Shown here: in pieces, positions 12,346 through 21,977 of the stretch
Layout: every line of letters starts with the position of its first letter
How positions within the stretch are numbered: the first letter of the stretch is position 1
NCBI RefSeq assembly: GCF_014839805.1
Contig: NC_051126.1
Span: 5,402,609 to 5,466,608 of the forward strand
Direction of reading: 5' to 3'
From: Manduca sexta
Taxonomy: Eukaryota > Arthropoda > Insecta > Lepidoptera > Sphingidae
Length of the DNA: 64,000 bases
Program-made: the position numbers and the translations under genes
The notes under the pieces: generated by a model
Told to the model about the DNA's origin: nothing
Databases searched by the model: none
What the model saw: only the letters and a program-made list of their open reading frames with translations

Positions 12346-13389
12346 TTATAAGGAATGTGAATTGGACTAAAGTAACATTTTTGGATCCAAACAGTTCCTA
12401 CTGGCTTAAGATGCACTCTAAAGAAAGACTGGCGTTGTACCATCGTGATGAGATTACAAAACATGTTCATCAACAAAAGAAATACTTTCAACCACGCGTG
12501 CGATAGCTAATAACAATAAATATTATTGACAATTATTATCTTAGCTAATAAGCTTATAAATTATTTTTCTTTATTTACGAAATGAATATCTTTATTGTAA
12601 TAAATAATATTTAACCATAACTTCTCTTCTGAATTCCACGTAGGTTCCGGTATATGATTTCTTAGAAAATCAATAAATCATTTTTATTACATTCTACTCA
12701 TACTTAATTTTGTTTATAATAAATTTCATTTGTTTATAAATAAGTAAAAGCATGTGATTTAGTCGGGGCCCGCCTGCTGGTGACTCAAGTCATCCGGATT
12801 CTCTCTGAGCGTGAGTCATAGATACTGATCTCCACGCCTTCACAATGAGTCGACCTTAGCGATGGGACTCGAGCTATCAAATGTCAATCGATTGTTATCG
12901 ATTGTCAAGATATCGCAACATTTAAAGTAACAATATTGTGCTTATTTGTAAGCAATATGAATTCACCTTTAATTCAAGTTCTAGACTTTAAAAAAGCGAA
13001 AATAATACCTACTAAAAATTTCTTATGATAGAAACACTACCTACACTAGGTCTGCTTGGCAAAATGGAAACTGAAAACGTCCAATCTAAATTCACCAACT
13101 CCATATAACTCTGAACATAGTATATTCATTATGCTACATAACTTAAAGCATGCCCAGCCAATGTGTTGTGTTTATTAAAGCAACTATCAACAGCAAGCTT
13201 CAGATCTGATTTACATATAAATTACTGAAGTTGAAGCCGCTGTAATTTCAATGCCGCTATGCTAAAATGAAGCTAGTGGCCTAAATTGGGACATTGTTTT
13301 ATTTATTAATTGGACTTTTTTTAAAGCAATTTCATAAAACTAGAACTTATTTATTATCTGAATTCTAGCAAACAAATATACTTCCTATG
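12346..13389. other. Non-coding stretch left of the retrotransposon
   Basis: No gene is supported. Two perfect AP-1-like heptamers, TGACTCA at 12781-12787 and TGAGTCA at 12812-12818, plus TGAGTCG at 12846, cluster in a GC-richer patch at 12765-12860. ATCGATTG occurs twice at 12887-12905. These are short motifs and prove nothing alone. Confidence 0.5.
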
Positions 13390-13394
13390 ATTAG
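13390..13394. repeat. Target-site duplication, left copy (ATTAG)
   Basis: ATTAG immediately precedes the TG of the left LTR and is repeated at 18109-18113 directly after the CA of the right LTR. A perfect 5-bp duplication is usual for Ty3/gypsy integrases. Confidence 0.95.
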
Positions 13395-13590
13395 TGTATT
13401 GTGGTTCTGTATTTGATGAATAATGACACTGTCGTTTATGACAATATATTTATTAATTAAGACTATAAACATAATTATAATCAGACATGACCAGACGCTA
13501 TCGGGACGTGTGTGTGGAAGTGACAGTGGCCGGAAGGACGCCACATAGTGATGTCACTTTAGTAAGCTGAGACTACATCACTATGTAACA
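13395..13590 (-). repeat. 3' LTR of the retrotransposon
   Basis: 196 bp, identical by eye to 17913-18108. It begins TGTTACATAG and ends CAATACA in element sense. A perfect 12-bp inverted repeat (13543-13554 with 13575-13586, loop 20) sits at the U3 start. An AATAAA poly(A) signal in element sense lies at 13449-13454. TATA-like sequence lies at 13463-13482. Confidence 0.96.
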
Positions 13591-13602
13591 TCTCCCTTTT
13601 TC
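13591..13602 (-). other. Polypurine tract
   Basis: In element sense GAAAAAGGGAGA directly abuts the 3' LTR, with more A-rich sequence upstream. This is the expected primer for plus-strand DNA synthesis. Confidence 0.88.
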
Positions 13603-13784
13603 ATTTTTTGTTTTTAACAAAGACAATTGAGACTTAAGACTAGTTTCACAGAATGACAACATATACATTTGACTTATAACTTTTACATTCCTTAACTTAT
13701 ATGACATGTTACTTATACATTTGTGTAACTTACAGACTTAAAATTTACTTAGACAATTACACTTGACATTTATCAAACATATAC

Positions 13785-14813
13785 TTAATCTTGAAACCTG
13801 ACTGGGAGATTGACCTGTCTACCACTTCTAGTTTTAAGTATACCCTTTATAGGTTCTTCCTTTCTCACTTCCTCCTTTTGACTTTGACTTATTTCTTGAC
13901 TCTCTGTTAAATTTTCTGGAATATTTTCCTTATTAAGACTTGAAGACGGAGGACATAACAAGTGTTGCCTATTTCTTCTAAATGTACACCCATCTGGGGC
14001 TTCGACAATAAATGATCTAGGTTCATCACATTCTTTTATGACTTTTCCAGATTGCCATTTAGAATCAGGTGATTTTTTGAACATCACCCTATCTCCTTTC
14101 TTGACTTTAGACAACTCCTTAGATTTTTTATCAAAATAAAATTTCTGTTTGACATTATTATGTTGTTTTATTTTCCTATATTCCTTATGACTTGTTATTT
14201 TAGGTTGCAGATGCTTAACAACGGTAGGTATTAGTGTTCTGAGACGACGAGACATCAATAATTCAGCAGGAGACGGTAAGTTTCCTCTAGGTGTGGTTCT
14301 ATATTGCAGCAAGGCAAGATGAGGATCATCTCCAGACTCAGCACATTTGGTAAGTATGCGCTTTATTATTTTCACTCCAGATTCCACTAATCCATTTGAC
14401 CGTGATAGGTAAGGACTTGACGTTGTATGACATATACCCCAAGAATCTATAAACTGCTTAAATTCTTGTGAACTGTAGGGTGGACCATTATCTGACATTA
14501 TTTTTACAGGAATCCCGTGACGACTGAATATAGGTTTCAAAACATTTATTAATGCTTTTGCTCCTGTTGAGCTGACATTAGCTATTTCTATATAATTAGA
14601 ATAGTAATCTTCGACGACAACAATAGTTTGACCTTTAAATTGTAAAAAATCTATACCGACTTTTTCCCAAGGAAAAGAACTAATCTTATGAGACATTAGA
14701 GGTTGTGGAGGATTTGCATTTCTGTGTGACAAACAGATTTCACAATTTTCTACACATTGCTGTATATCATGTGACATTAATGGCCAATATACAACACCTC
14801 TTGCAAAATTTTT
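13785..14813 (-). CDS. pol: pol segment: integrase
   Basis: This is the C-terminal third of the polyprotein, in its own frame, ending with TAA at 13785-13787. The integrase zinc-binding domain is split by the frame break: its two histidines (HSGHQG) lie at the end of the preceding segment, and its two cysteines (CVENCEIC) lie here. Counting from codon 14775-14777, the catalytic triad is D43 (VGIDFLQF), D96 (MSDNGPPY) and E132 (NGLVESGVK), giving the canonical D-x35-E spacing. A basic C-terminal segment with 'KKGDRVMF' and 'RRNRQHL' matches the DNA-binding tail of Mag/K02A2.6-like integrases. The enzyme would insert the cDNA into the genome and create the 5-bp duplication. The break lies at the A/T run 14804-14813, where one base appears to be missing relative to the upstream frame. 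All catalytic residues are intact. Confidence 0.93.
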   Translation of the reverse strand, partial: KNFARGVVYWPLMSHDIQQCVENCEICLSHRNANPPQPLMSHKISSFPWEKVGIDFLQFKGQTIVVVEDYYSNYIEIANVSSTGAKALINVLKPIFSRHGIPVKIMSDNGPPYSSQEFKQFIDSWGICHTTSSPYLSRSNGLVESGVKIIKRILTKCAESGDDPHLALLQYRTTPRGNLPSPAELLMSRRLRTLIPTVVKHLQPKITSHKEYRKIKQHNNVKQKFYFDKKSKELSKVKKGDRVMFKKSPDSKWQSGKVIKECDEPRSFIVEAPDGCTFRRNRQHLLCPPSSSLNKENIPENLTESQEISQSQKEEVRKEEPIKGILKTRSGRQVNLPVRFQD

Positions 14814-16254
14814 GACTTTTCTATACCTTGATGACCACTATGTATCATTTTCAGAATTTCTGGTCTCAACTCTTTAGGTATAATAAGACTGTTACCTTTT
14901 AATAGCAGACCTTTGACAGCATGTATTTCATGACGACAGTTCCAATAAGGTAAGACTAATTTATTGACTTCAGATTTTCTATCAGGCCATCCATTTTGAT
15001 AGTAATTCTTCAGTAGTTGCAGACTTTCATCTTGTTCCGTAGCCTTGGTGAGCCACTGGAGACGTTCTGCTGTAATAGGTAAGTGATTAACAAGCATATT
15101 GACATGAACCCTGACATCTTCATCCAGCTCATCTTCACTGAACTCTGGTAAAGCTGCTCGAGACAATGAATCAGCTATGTACATTTTAATACCAGGTTTG
15201 TATTCCACTCTTAAATCATAAGCTTGTATTCTCAACATTAACCTCTGTAGACGCGTTGGAACTTCTGCTAAAGGCTTTTTAAATAAAGTAACTAATGGAC
15301 GATGATCTGTTTCGACAGAGACTATTTTACCATAGACATATTGATGAAAACGAATACATCCAAAGACAATGGCATATAATTCTTTTTCAATCTGTGCCAT
15401 ATGTTTCTGACTTGACGTTAAAGTTTTAGAAGCATAGCAAATTGGATGATTATCCTGAAGCAAGACTGCACCGACTGCTGACTGACTTGAATCTACTGAC
15501 AAGAGAACTGACTTTTTGACATTATAATGTGACAATACTGGTGCCTGACAAATAATATTCTTAAGACGTGTATATATAGCTTCATGACTTTCATTCCATA
15601 GCCATTCACTTGACTTTTTTAATAAGTGACGGAGAGGTTCAGTTTCCTCTGACAAGTTTTTAATAAATGCTCCTAAATAATTTAAAATACCTAGAAACCT
15701 TTGTAGATCCTTAAGACACATAGGAGACGGCATATCCTTGATAGCCCTAACTTTTTCTGGATCCGGTGACACACCTTGTTGTGAAAATATGTGACCTAAG
15801 TATTTGACTTGTGTGTGACCAAATTTACACTTACTTTTATTAAATTTTAAATTGACTTGTTGTGCCTTCATTAATACTCTTCGTAAATTTTCATTATGTT
15901 CTTGACGATCCTTGCCATAGACTAATATATCATCAGCATAGACCATAACTCCAGGCAAAACACCAAATGTTTCAGTCATAATACGATGAAATATTTCAGG
16001 GGCACAATTAATACCAAATGGCAATCTTTTAAATCTATACCGACCAAAAGGAGTATTGAATGTACACAACATTGAACTTTCTAAGTCCAGACGGATTACC
16101 CAAAATCCACTACTCGCATCCAGAGTAGAAAAATATGATACACCATGCAACTTAGATCGTACATTATCAATAGTAGGTATTGGATAATGTGATCGACATA
16201 TAGCTTCATTTAAGTTTCTTGGATCAAGACAGACTCTAAGTTGACCATTCTTTT
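14777..16254 (-). CDS. pol: pol segment: reverse transcriptase and RNase H
   Basis: This is the longest open part of pol, open from the break at 16251-16254 to TAA at 14777-14779. RT motifs come in order: 'FSTLDASSGFW' (first catalytic Asp), 'FNTPFGRYRFKRLPFG', then 'YADDILVYG' with the catalytic Asp pair at about 15929-15940, then 'KVKYLGH'-type and 'FLGILNYLG' motifs. RNase H follows: 'LLSVDSSQSAVGAVL', 'YASKTL', 'EKELYAIVFG' and 'ETDHRPL' carry the expected acidic residues. The segment ends inside the integrase zinc finger (HSGHQGIEKSK). It would copy element RNA into DNA in the virus-like particle. No internal stop interrupts about 490 codons. Shifts at both ends are one-base changes in homopolymers. 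Confidence 0.95.
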
Positions 16255-16744
16255 CTCAACTAATAAAAGTGAACTTACCCATGATGTTGGCTCAGTGACC
16301 TTACAGATGACATCCATACTTTCCATGTTGTCTAGTTCCTTCTTCAGTCTATCATGAAGTGAGAATGGAATTTTCCGAGGTGAATCTATTTTAGGACGGA
16401 TATCATTATTAATTGTGATATGACATTCACCTGGTAGACAGCCCAATCCATCAAATACACACTTAAATTTAGACAAAAGATTCTCTATATGAGTATCTTT
16501 TTTGACATAGCATGACTTAAATTCAGAATTATTTTCATGTGCTTGTAATTGACAATTTATATTGCTATTTGTAAATTTTGACATTTTATGACATTTAGTT
16601 AGACTAGCCATATTATTTTGACTTTGACAGTTGTTTAATTTTTCAATATTAAACACTCTTTTAACTAGACCCAATTCTGTACAAGTATTTTTACCAAGTA
16701 CAGTTGGTGACGACACTTTTGCAATAATAAATTTAATATTTTTT
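16210..16744 (-). CDS. pol: pol segment: protease tail and RT N-terminus
   Basis: This is a short frame-shifted segment linking the protease to RT. It carries the end of the protease, a linker, and the start of RT with the typical entry motif 'IPFSLHDRLKKELDNM' and 'SSLLLVEK'. After that the frame is lost at the four-A run 16251-16254, and 10-15 unrelated residues are read before TAA at 16210. The upstream junction is at the six-A run 16739-16744, where the gag-protease frame ends. The segment contains no ATG likely to be used and would be translated only as part of a polyprotein. Both junctions look like single-base length changes. Confidence 0.85.
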
Positions 16745-17878
16745 CTGACTACCAATACTAAAAACACAATTAAATGTTTGTTGACCCAATATTGGTATGG
16801 TATTTCCACAATAAGAAGTTACTATAGCATGACAAGGTGAAAATTCTTTGACAACATTTAGTGACTTAAATAAATTATATGACATTACATTGGCATCACT
16901 GCCAGTATCCAATATGCATTTTATATTGATGTTGTTAATTGTTAAATCAATACTCCATTCTGCTTTCTTAGAGTGATTTGAATTTAAATTCCCAATTAGC
17001 ATATTATTTGACACATTAACTTTGACATTTTCACTTTTTGCTACATGTATGAGTTTAACAGATTTAGACTTACAGCACGCTTCATAATGTCCTCTAATTT
17101 TGCACTTTCTACACTTTGCATATCTAGCAGGACACATGTATTTATGCACTTGACCACATTTAGTACACTTTGTTCTATCTTGAGACTGCGACCTGGCTCT
17201 TGACTTTGAGCTCGCTCGTGACTGTGGTTTGGTTGATGAATGAGATTGATAAAAGACATTGGAAGAAGACTCCTTAAATTCTTCTGCATGTGTTTTCGCT
17301 GACACAATGCTTTTAGCAAGGTTTCGCGCCTTTTCTAATGACAGATCTTCTTCAAGTAACAACTTTTCTCTGACATGATGAAAAGTTTCATGCATATTAG
17401 TGATGAAAATATCTTTTATCATTCTATCTTGGAGACTACCAAATTCACATGACTTACTCTTATTTATAAGACGAGTTAGGAAATCTTCTAGACTTTCATC
17501 TACTTTTTGTTTTGTAGTGAAAAATTTGTAACACTCATATGTAATGTTTCTTTTAGGTACAAAGTATTGTTCAAACTTTTCGACCAGTTGCGAAAATTTT
17601 ACATTTTCTATGTTTAGGTTGAAAGTGTTGAATATATCAAGACATTCGTTGCCAATGAAATGCAACAAGACAGCCACTTTGCGGTCATCCGGCTCATCAA
17701 AAATGGCGCTCGCTTTCATAAAAATTACAAAACTTTGATACCATCTCTTCCAGTTTGTGGACAGATTTCCTTCTAGACTCATGGGCTTGATATTACCCAT
17801 AATGTTGAGCTTCTTTGGCGATTTGGAAGCCATTTCTTGCCGCTCGCCACTTGCCGTGTCTTCATCGCTTTTAGACAT
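16733..17878 (-). CDS. gag: gag fused to aspartic protease
   Basis: 381 codons. I chose the ATG at 17878, the first after the primer binding site; an in-frame ATG at 17947 lies inside the LTR and upstream of that site. Residues 1-200 form a Gag capsid-like region (W43, W46 and 'LLHFIGNECLDIF' at 71-83). A serine/arginine-rich stretch at 215-235 is followed by two zinc knuckles: C238, C241, H245, C249 (spacing 2-3-3) and C256, C259, H264, C269 (classic 2-4-4). An aspartic protease begins near 308, with the active site DTGS at 324-327. The product would form the particle, bind RNA and process the polyprotein. It stops at TAA 16733-16735, inside the protease, just after a six-A run. That stop is therefore probably a frame slip or an error rather than the natural gag end, because protease is already in the gag frame. 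Confidence 0.94.
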   Translation of the reverse strand: MSKSDEDTASGERQEMASKSPKKLNIMGNIKPMSLEGNLSTNWKRWYQSFVIFMKASAIFDEPDDRKVAVLLHFIGNECLDIFNTFNLNIENVKFSQLVEKFEQYFVPKRNITYECYKFFTTKQKVDESLEDFLTRLINKSKSCEFGSLQDRMIKDIFITNMHETFHHVREKLLLEEDLSLEKARNLAKSIVSAKTHAEEFKESSSNVFYQSHSSTKPQSRASSKSRARSQSQDRTKCTKCGQVHKYMCPARYAKCRKCKIRGHYEACCKSKSVKLIHVAKSENVKVNVSNNMLIGNLNSNHSKKAEWSIDLTINNINIKCILDTGSDANVMSYNLFKSLNVVKEFSPCHAIVTSYCGNTIPILGQQTFNCVFSIGSQKKY

Positions 17879-17899
17879 TTTTCTTTTTTGATTGAATTG

Positions 17900-17912
17900 A
17901 CTTCTGACACCA
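17900..17912 (-). other. Primer binding site, tRNA-Leu-like
   Basis: In element sense, TGGTGTCAGAAGT starts directly after the 5' LTR. TGG pairs with the CCA end of a tRNA. The 13 bases are complementary to the 3' end ACTTCTGACACCA that I associate with some tRNA-Leu isoacceptors. Complementarity does not extend further. Confidence 0.75.
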
Positions 17913-18108
17913 TGTATTGTGGTTCTGTATTTGATGAATAATGACACTGTCGTTTATGACAATATATTTATTAATTAAGACTATAAACATAATTATAATC
18001 AGACATGACCAGACGCTATCGGGACGTGTGTGTGGAAGTGACAGTGGCCGGAAGGACGCCACATAGTGATGTCACTTTAGTAAGCTGAGACTACATCACT
18101 ATGTAACA
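17913..18108 (-). repeat. 5' LTR of the retrotransposon
   Basis: 196 bp, identical by eye to 13395-13590. It contains the same 12-bp inverted repeat at 18061-18072 and 18093-18104. It would hold the promoter for the genomic RNA. Confidence 0.96.
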
Positions 18109-18113
18109 ATTAG
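18109..18113. repeat. Target-site duplication, right copy (ATTAG)
   Basis: Perfect match to 13390-13394. Confidence 0.95.
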
Positions 18114-18263
18114 AAAGCCTATTTACCCATAATTTATAGATTCATTCACAAAAGTAAGAATTAAAGAAACTTTATACTTATTCAATTGTTTTATATCTGG
18201 CGTTACAACCAACTCTCATCAATATTTTGCATGAGGACACTAATCTCGATACAAAAGAATGTT

Positions 18264-18495
18264 AATTATCGATAGTATCGATAGCGGCAACCACTATACA
18301 CAATACAATAACACTGTGCGTACAGTCTGCGCAGACGCATGCCGCGATACACGGGCCGGTGCGTTATCACGCGTGCCACTCGCGTCGCTCGTGTGCCCCA
18401 CGCCGTACCACGTGACTTCAAGGAAATTGCATGCTTACTCAATTCCAAAACTTAAAAACATCGATAGCTTTTTTCTTTTCCTTTTCGATATCGAT
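18264..18495. promoter_or_regulatory. CpG-rich patch with DRE motifs, possible promoter or enhancer
   Basis: Two perfect TATCGATA sites, known in flies as DREF response elements of housekeeping promoters, lie at 18267-18274 and 18276-18283. More TCGATA/ATCGAT variants lie near 18459-18495. Between them, about 110 bp (18318-18418) is dense in CpG and has an E-box CACGTG at 18409-18414, in contrast with AT-rich flanks. No exon or clear initiator can be assigned, so promoter function is inference. Confidence 0.3.
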
Positions 18496-18694
18496 ATGTC
18501 AATGTTATTCCATGATATGTGTTTCTTCAGAGTAATTTAAATAAATTATTAATCCGTAAATACGGATGATTTAAAATAATTTATTCATATCATAATAATA
18601 AATAAAAGCTTTTAAAATACAACAAAAAAACACTTTAATGTGTATAAAACAAGTTCATTGTTCGATATTTATATTTAGCTAGTTCATAATTTAA

Positions 18695-18902
18695 CTAGAT
18701 ATTGCTCGCGGCTCTGCCCGCGTGAAAAACTTTTTCGGGCTAAAAGTCCCGCTTTATATGTTCCTTATTAAAAGTAGCTACAGCACTCAGACGAAAGTTA
18801 CTACTTATTAGTCAAATTTTACCATCATCGGTTTAATAATTCCTGAGATAAGCATATTCTTACAAACACACAAACTCTTTAGCTTTATACATAAGTATGA
18901 TC
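18695..18902 (+). repeat. Copy of CTAGC/TAGAT-type interspersed repeat
   Basis: It starts 'CTAGATATTGCTCGCGGCTC', continues 'CTTTTTCGGGCTAAAAGTCC' and 'ATTCCTGAGATAAGC', and ends 'CAAACTCTTTAGCTTTATAC' and 'ATAAGTATGATCT'. It has the same plan as 11326-12345 but carries no full tandem unit: only the terminal 'CTGAGAT.AGC' part is present. Confidence 0.65.
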
Positions 18903-21900
18903 TTTACAGATTAATTGAAATTCATTATTTAAATATAGAAAACCCATTCCTTAAATATTAACGTAATATTATAAGTTAACATGTTTATAAAAAAAAATAC
19001 AAATAACCTTTAATAATATAACACATGAATTAGATTACATCATAACACAACGTTATACCCAGACTAACCAAATAAATGGAACACGCGAACTAAGCCGCGG
19101 ACATACCCAGGTTCACGGTTGTTCCTGTTGCATAATCATGCAAACATTTAGTACAAAGTAAACTTCCTTTGAGTAATTGCTTCCAGGAACTTTGCCGAAT
19201 ACCAATATTACGTTGTTGATACCACAAACAGGATCACCGGTACACTTATGGTTACGCAACTAATATAAATTTATAGCTTTGGTTTGCAGATCACTCGAGC
19301 GAACCTCCAAAAGAGTTAAAACTACGTAAAATCTTTTTTACACCAAAACAGTACCTGCAAAAAGACATTTAACTCAATCGGTATAAGATGCATCCTTATG
19401 AACCCTTTAGAAAAAACCTTCATTTGATGAGTATAAAAATCAGTGGGTTTGCTTTATTTATATGAGTAACATTAATGGATAAAAAACGAATTATTTCCAT
19501 TCCAAAACTCGTTAAATATCTCGTAACAATTGAAATGTCACTGAATAGAAAGTATTAAAAATACAATATCTGGTATTCGTACAACCTATTGTGCCTTGCT
19601 GCGGTTACGAGCATCGTATTGTGACGACCACGAAACTTTTCATATTGCCTTGTCATTAACATTTGCAGTCAATCTCACAAACCACACATTATCAAGATTA
19701 AGGTACCCCCTCAACCTAAGGTATTAACAAATAAATAGAAATTTTCTTCTTCTTCTTTCTATAAAACACCTAAGTTAATCAGTGATGACAAATGTTTACC
19801 CGTAAAAACCTCATAAGAAGCAAAATGTTAAAACAGAAAATATCATGTCACGTCATCAAAAAAATCACAATAAAATAATAAATATAAATTTTATAACTTA
19901 TAGTCCAGATTCAAAAATTATTTGTTTCAACTGCATCAGAGATTATAAAAATTGTAATTTCACAAAGTTTTGATCAAACAACAATTTCGTAAAATATTCA
20001 TTGGACACAGTCAGATTGTTTCGATTTCGGCTGGAATCATTTATGCGAACACGAACAAAAGAGGCAAATAAAATGGTGCGACACCAAACGAAACGCAGCA
20101 AAAATCGAGTCCACTTGTAAGTGGAGCATCCGGAATGAGAGCGGATCATTAAAAGTTTAACGCGAATTGATTTTAACCAACTAGCAGCGGTCGCACATAA
20201 AAATGACATAATATTTGTATGGAATATTTTGTTCAATAAAATATTTTGTTTCAAAAACAAACTGGACTGGACTCCGCTGCATCTAAAGGTAAGTAAACTC
20301 ATATCAAGAAAGAGTATACATTAACAAGAGATTATTATGGGCCCTCGACAGTCAACTCGCTTATACCCACCTGTTAAGTCACTGGAATATTCACAACCAC
20401 TCGCGAACTCCTGTAATTTTAGACTAATCGCGAAAGAGTTGCTTACCGTCAATGAAATAATGGAGATTTTAAAAGGGGTGAAGAGGGGACATTGTTTTGG
20501 GTCGCTTGCATGTCACCGACCTTACGAAATGCAACAATAAAACTGCCAACTCACATTAATATTCTGTAAGATAATGATACAATCGCGGTCGAACTGATCC
20601 ATAAACGCTATAGACGAAATTGACTTCATCGCCGCTTTACCTCCTATAGTAAATTATGCGTATCCCCATTGTCTATACGACTCAATTTAAAAAGTCATAT
20701 AGCGCGATTAATTTTATGTGTATGACCTAAATAGTTAAATTGACGGTCTATATTAGTATGCATTCGTTATTTTTTCTGTGCATGCAGAATAAACATTGTC
20801 AAACAACTTAAAGAACAAAAACTGGCAAAAATAATACCAAATATGAATTACAAAAATGTCTGTAATTGTAGCAACGGAGACTGTAGTGAACACTACGAAT
20901 AAAAATTGTTCGTATTGAATTCATGCGCTGAATTTGAATGATTCAGTTCACATTGTACGAATGTCTTATTGCAATAACATTTTATTGTGAGCCGCCAGTG
21001 CTGGGCAAATAATGACTTGTGTACGTGCATACTTATGATATGACAATATCTGAGACTCTCACTTCAGTTTATATCCTATAAAACTAATTGAGATAAACGA
21101 TACGGCCCAATAATGGCCAACATAATGTTGGCGCCATATAAAAATCTGAATAAGTATTTAGATTATAGACGTATAAAGCTTAGACGTCTACCGACAAATA
21201 ATAGAAACTTAATACTTCTTATAGTTAACTGGTTTTATATTGACACATTCAAAACTGATGACTCATGGAACTGGGCCGTACATATTGTCAACCTTATAGC
21301 TAGAGGCGTAACGTACTGGTTTCTTCAATAACGCAATGATGAGATGGTTATAAAAACTAAGAAAGTGAAATTAAATAAGTATACATTATACAAGCAGTTA
21401 AGCAAATTTAAGATAAACCAAGAGTTTTTATAGTAAGATCATAACTTAAGGCGCCAGTAAGAAGACGTCTCGTCACAGAGGTATGTTACTTATTTATTGC
21501 GTAAATGTTCCACGATACACAACAAAACTCGCCAGTCGTAAAATGTGAAAAATATAACAAGACATTTAGTAACACTTTACACTACCATATTCAATTTGCA
21601 TAAATTTTACCACCTTTTAGTACAGAAATAATATCATTTATACACACTTTAAAACTGGACTAATACTTACAGCATATGCCACACCTACAGTAACCGTCGA
21701 CGGGTAGTCTGACTTTACATAAACGCTCTGGCCACACGAAACGCAAATAAAATTAAAATACTTCAATATGAATACTAAATTGTAGAGTTCATTAATATGA
21801 AGTGAAAATGCTGCAAGCTAAATAGGAAAAGTAAAATTGTAATATCAGTGTGACGTAACACGCGCAACACGGATCCAAAGTTGCAATTAATATTTAACTT

Positions 21901-21934
21901 TAGACTACACTGTAGAATATATTGTAACTGTAGC

Positions 21935-21977
21935 ATTGTTCCTTTATGTAATTCTATAAAGTACATAAAGGAACAAT
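21935..21977. repeat. Perfect 16-bp inverted repeat, 11-nt loop
   Basis: Arms ATTGTTCCTTTATGTA (21935-21950) and its exact reverse complement (21962-21977) flank an 11-nt loop. It could fold as a short RNA or DNA hairpin. No terminal duplication marks it as a transposon. Confidence 0.9.

Larger units (their letters stand above)
13395..18108 (-). mobile_element. Ty3/gypsy-type LTR retrotransposon (complete, frame-broken)
   Basis: This is a 4,714-bp element on the minus strand. It has two 196-bp LTRs that I read as identical, TG...CA ends, a 5-bp ATTAG target duplication, a primer binding site, a polypurine tract, and gag-protease-RT-RNase H-integrase in the Metaviridae order. There is no envelope gene between the integrase stop (13785) and the polypurine tract. 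LTR identity means recent insertion. The polyprotein is interrupted by three single-base shifts, each inside an A/T homopolymer (16739-16744, 16251-16254, 14809-14813), with no in-frame stop or missing catalytic residue. The C-terminal integrase segment and gag pattern suggest the insect Mag/K02A2.6-like branch. That placement is inferred and would need an RT tree. Confidence 0.97.

Noticed and set aside
13591..13784. Search for an env gene after integrase
   Set aside because: Only 194 bp separate the pol stop from the polypurine tract, with no open frame. The element is not envelope-bearing.
19943..20302. 119-codon minus-strand open frame, longest outside the retrotransposon
   Set aside because: Composition is rich in F, L, C, S and R, with no recognisable domain and no matching splice or poly(A) context. 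It is consistent with chance in AT-rich DNA.
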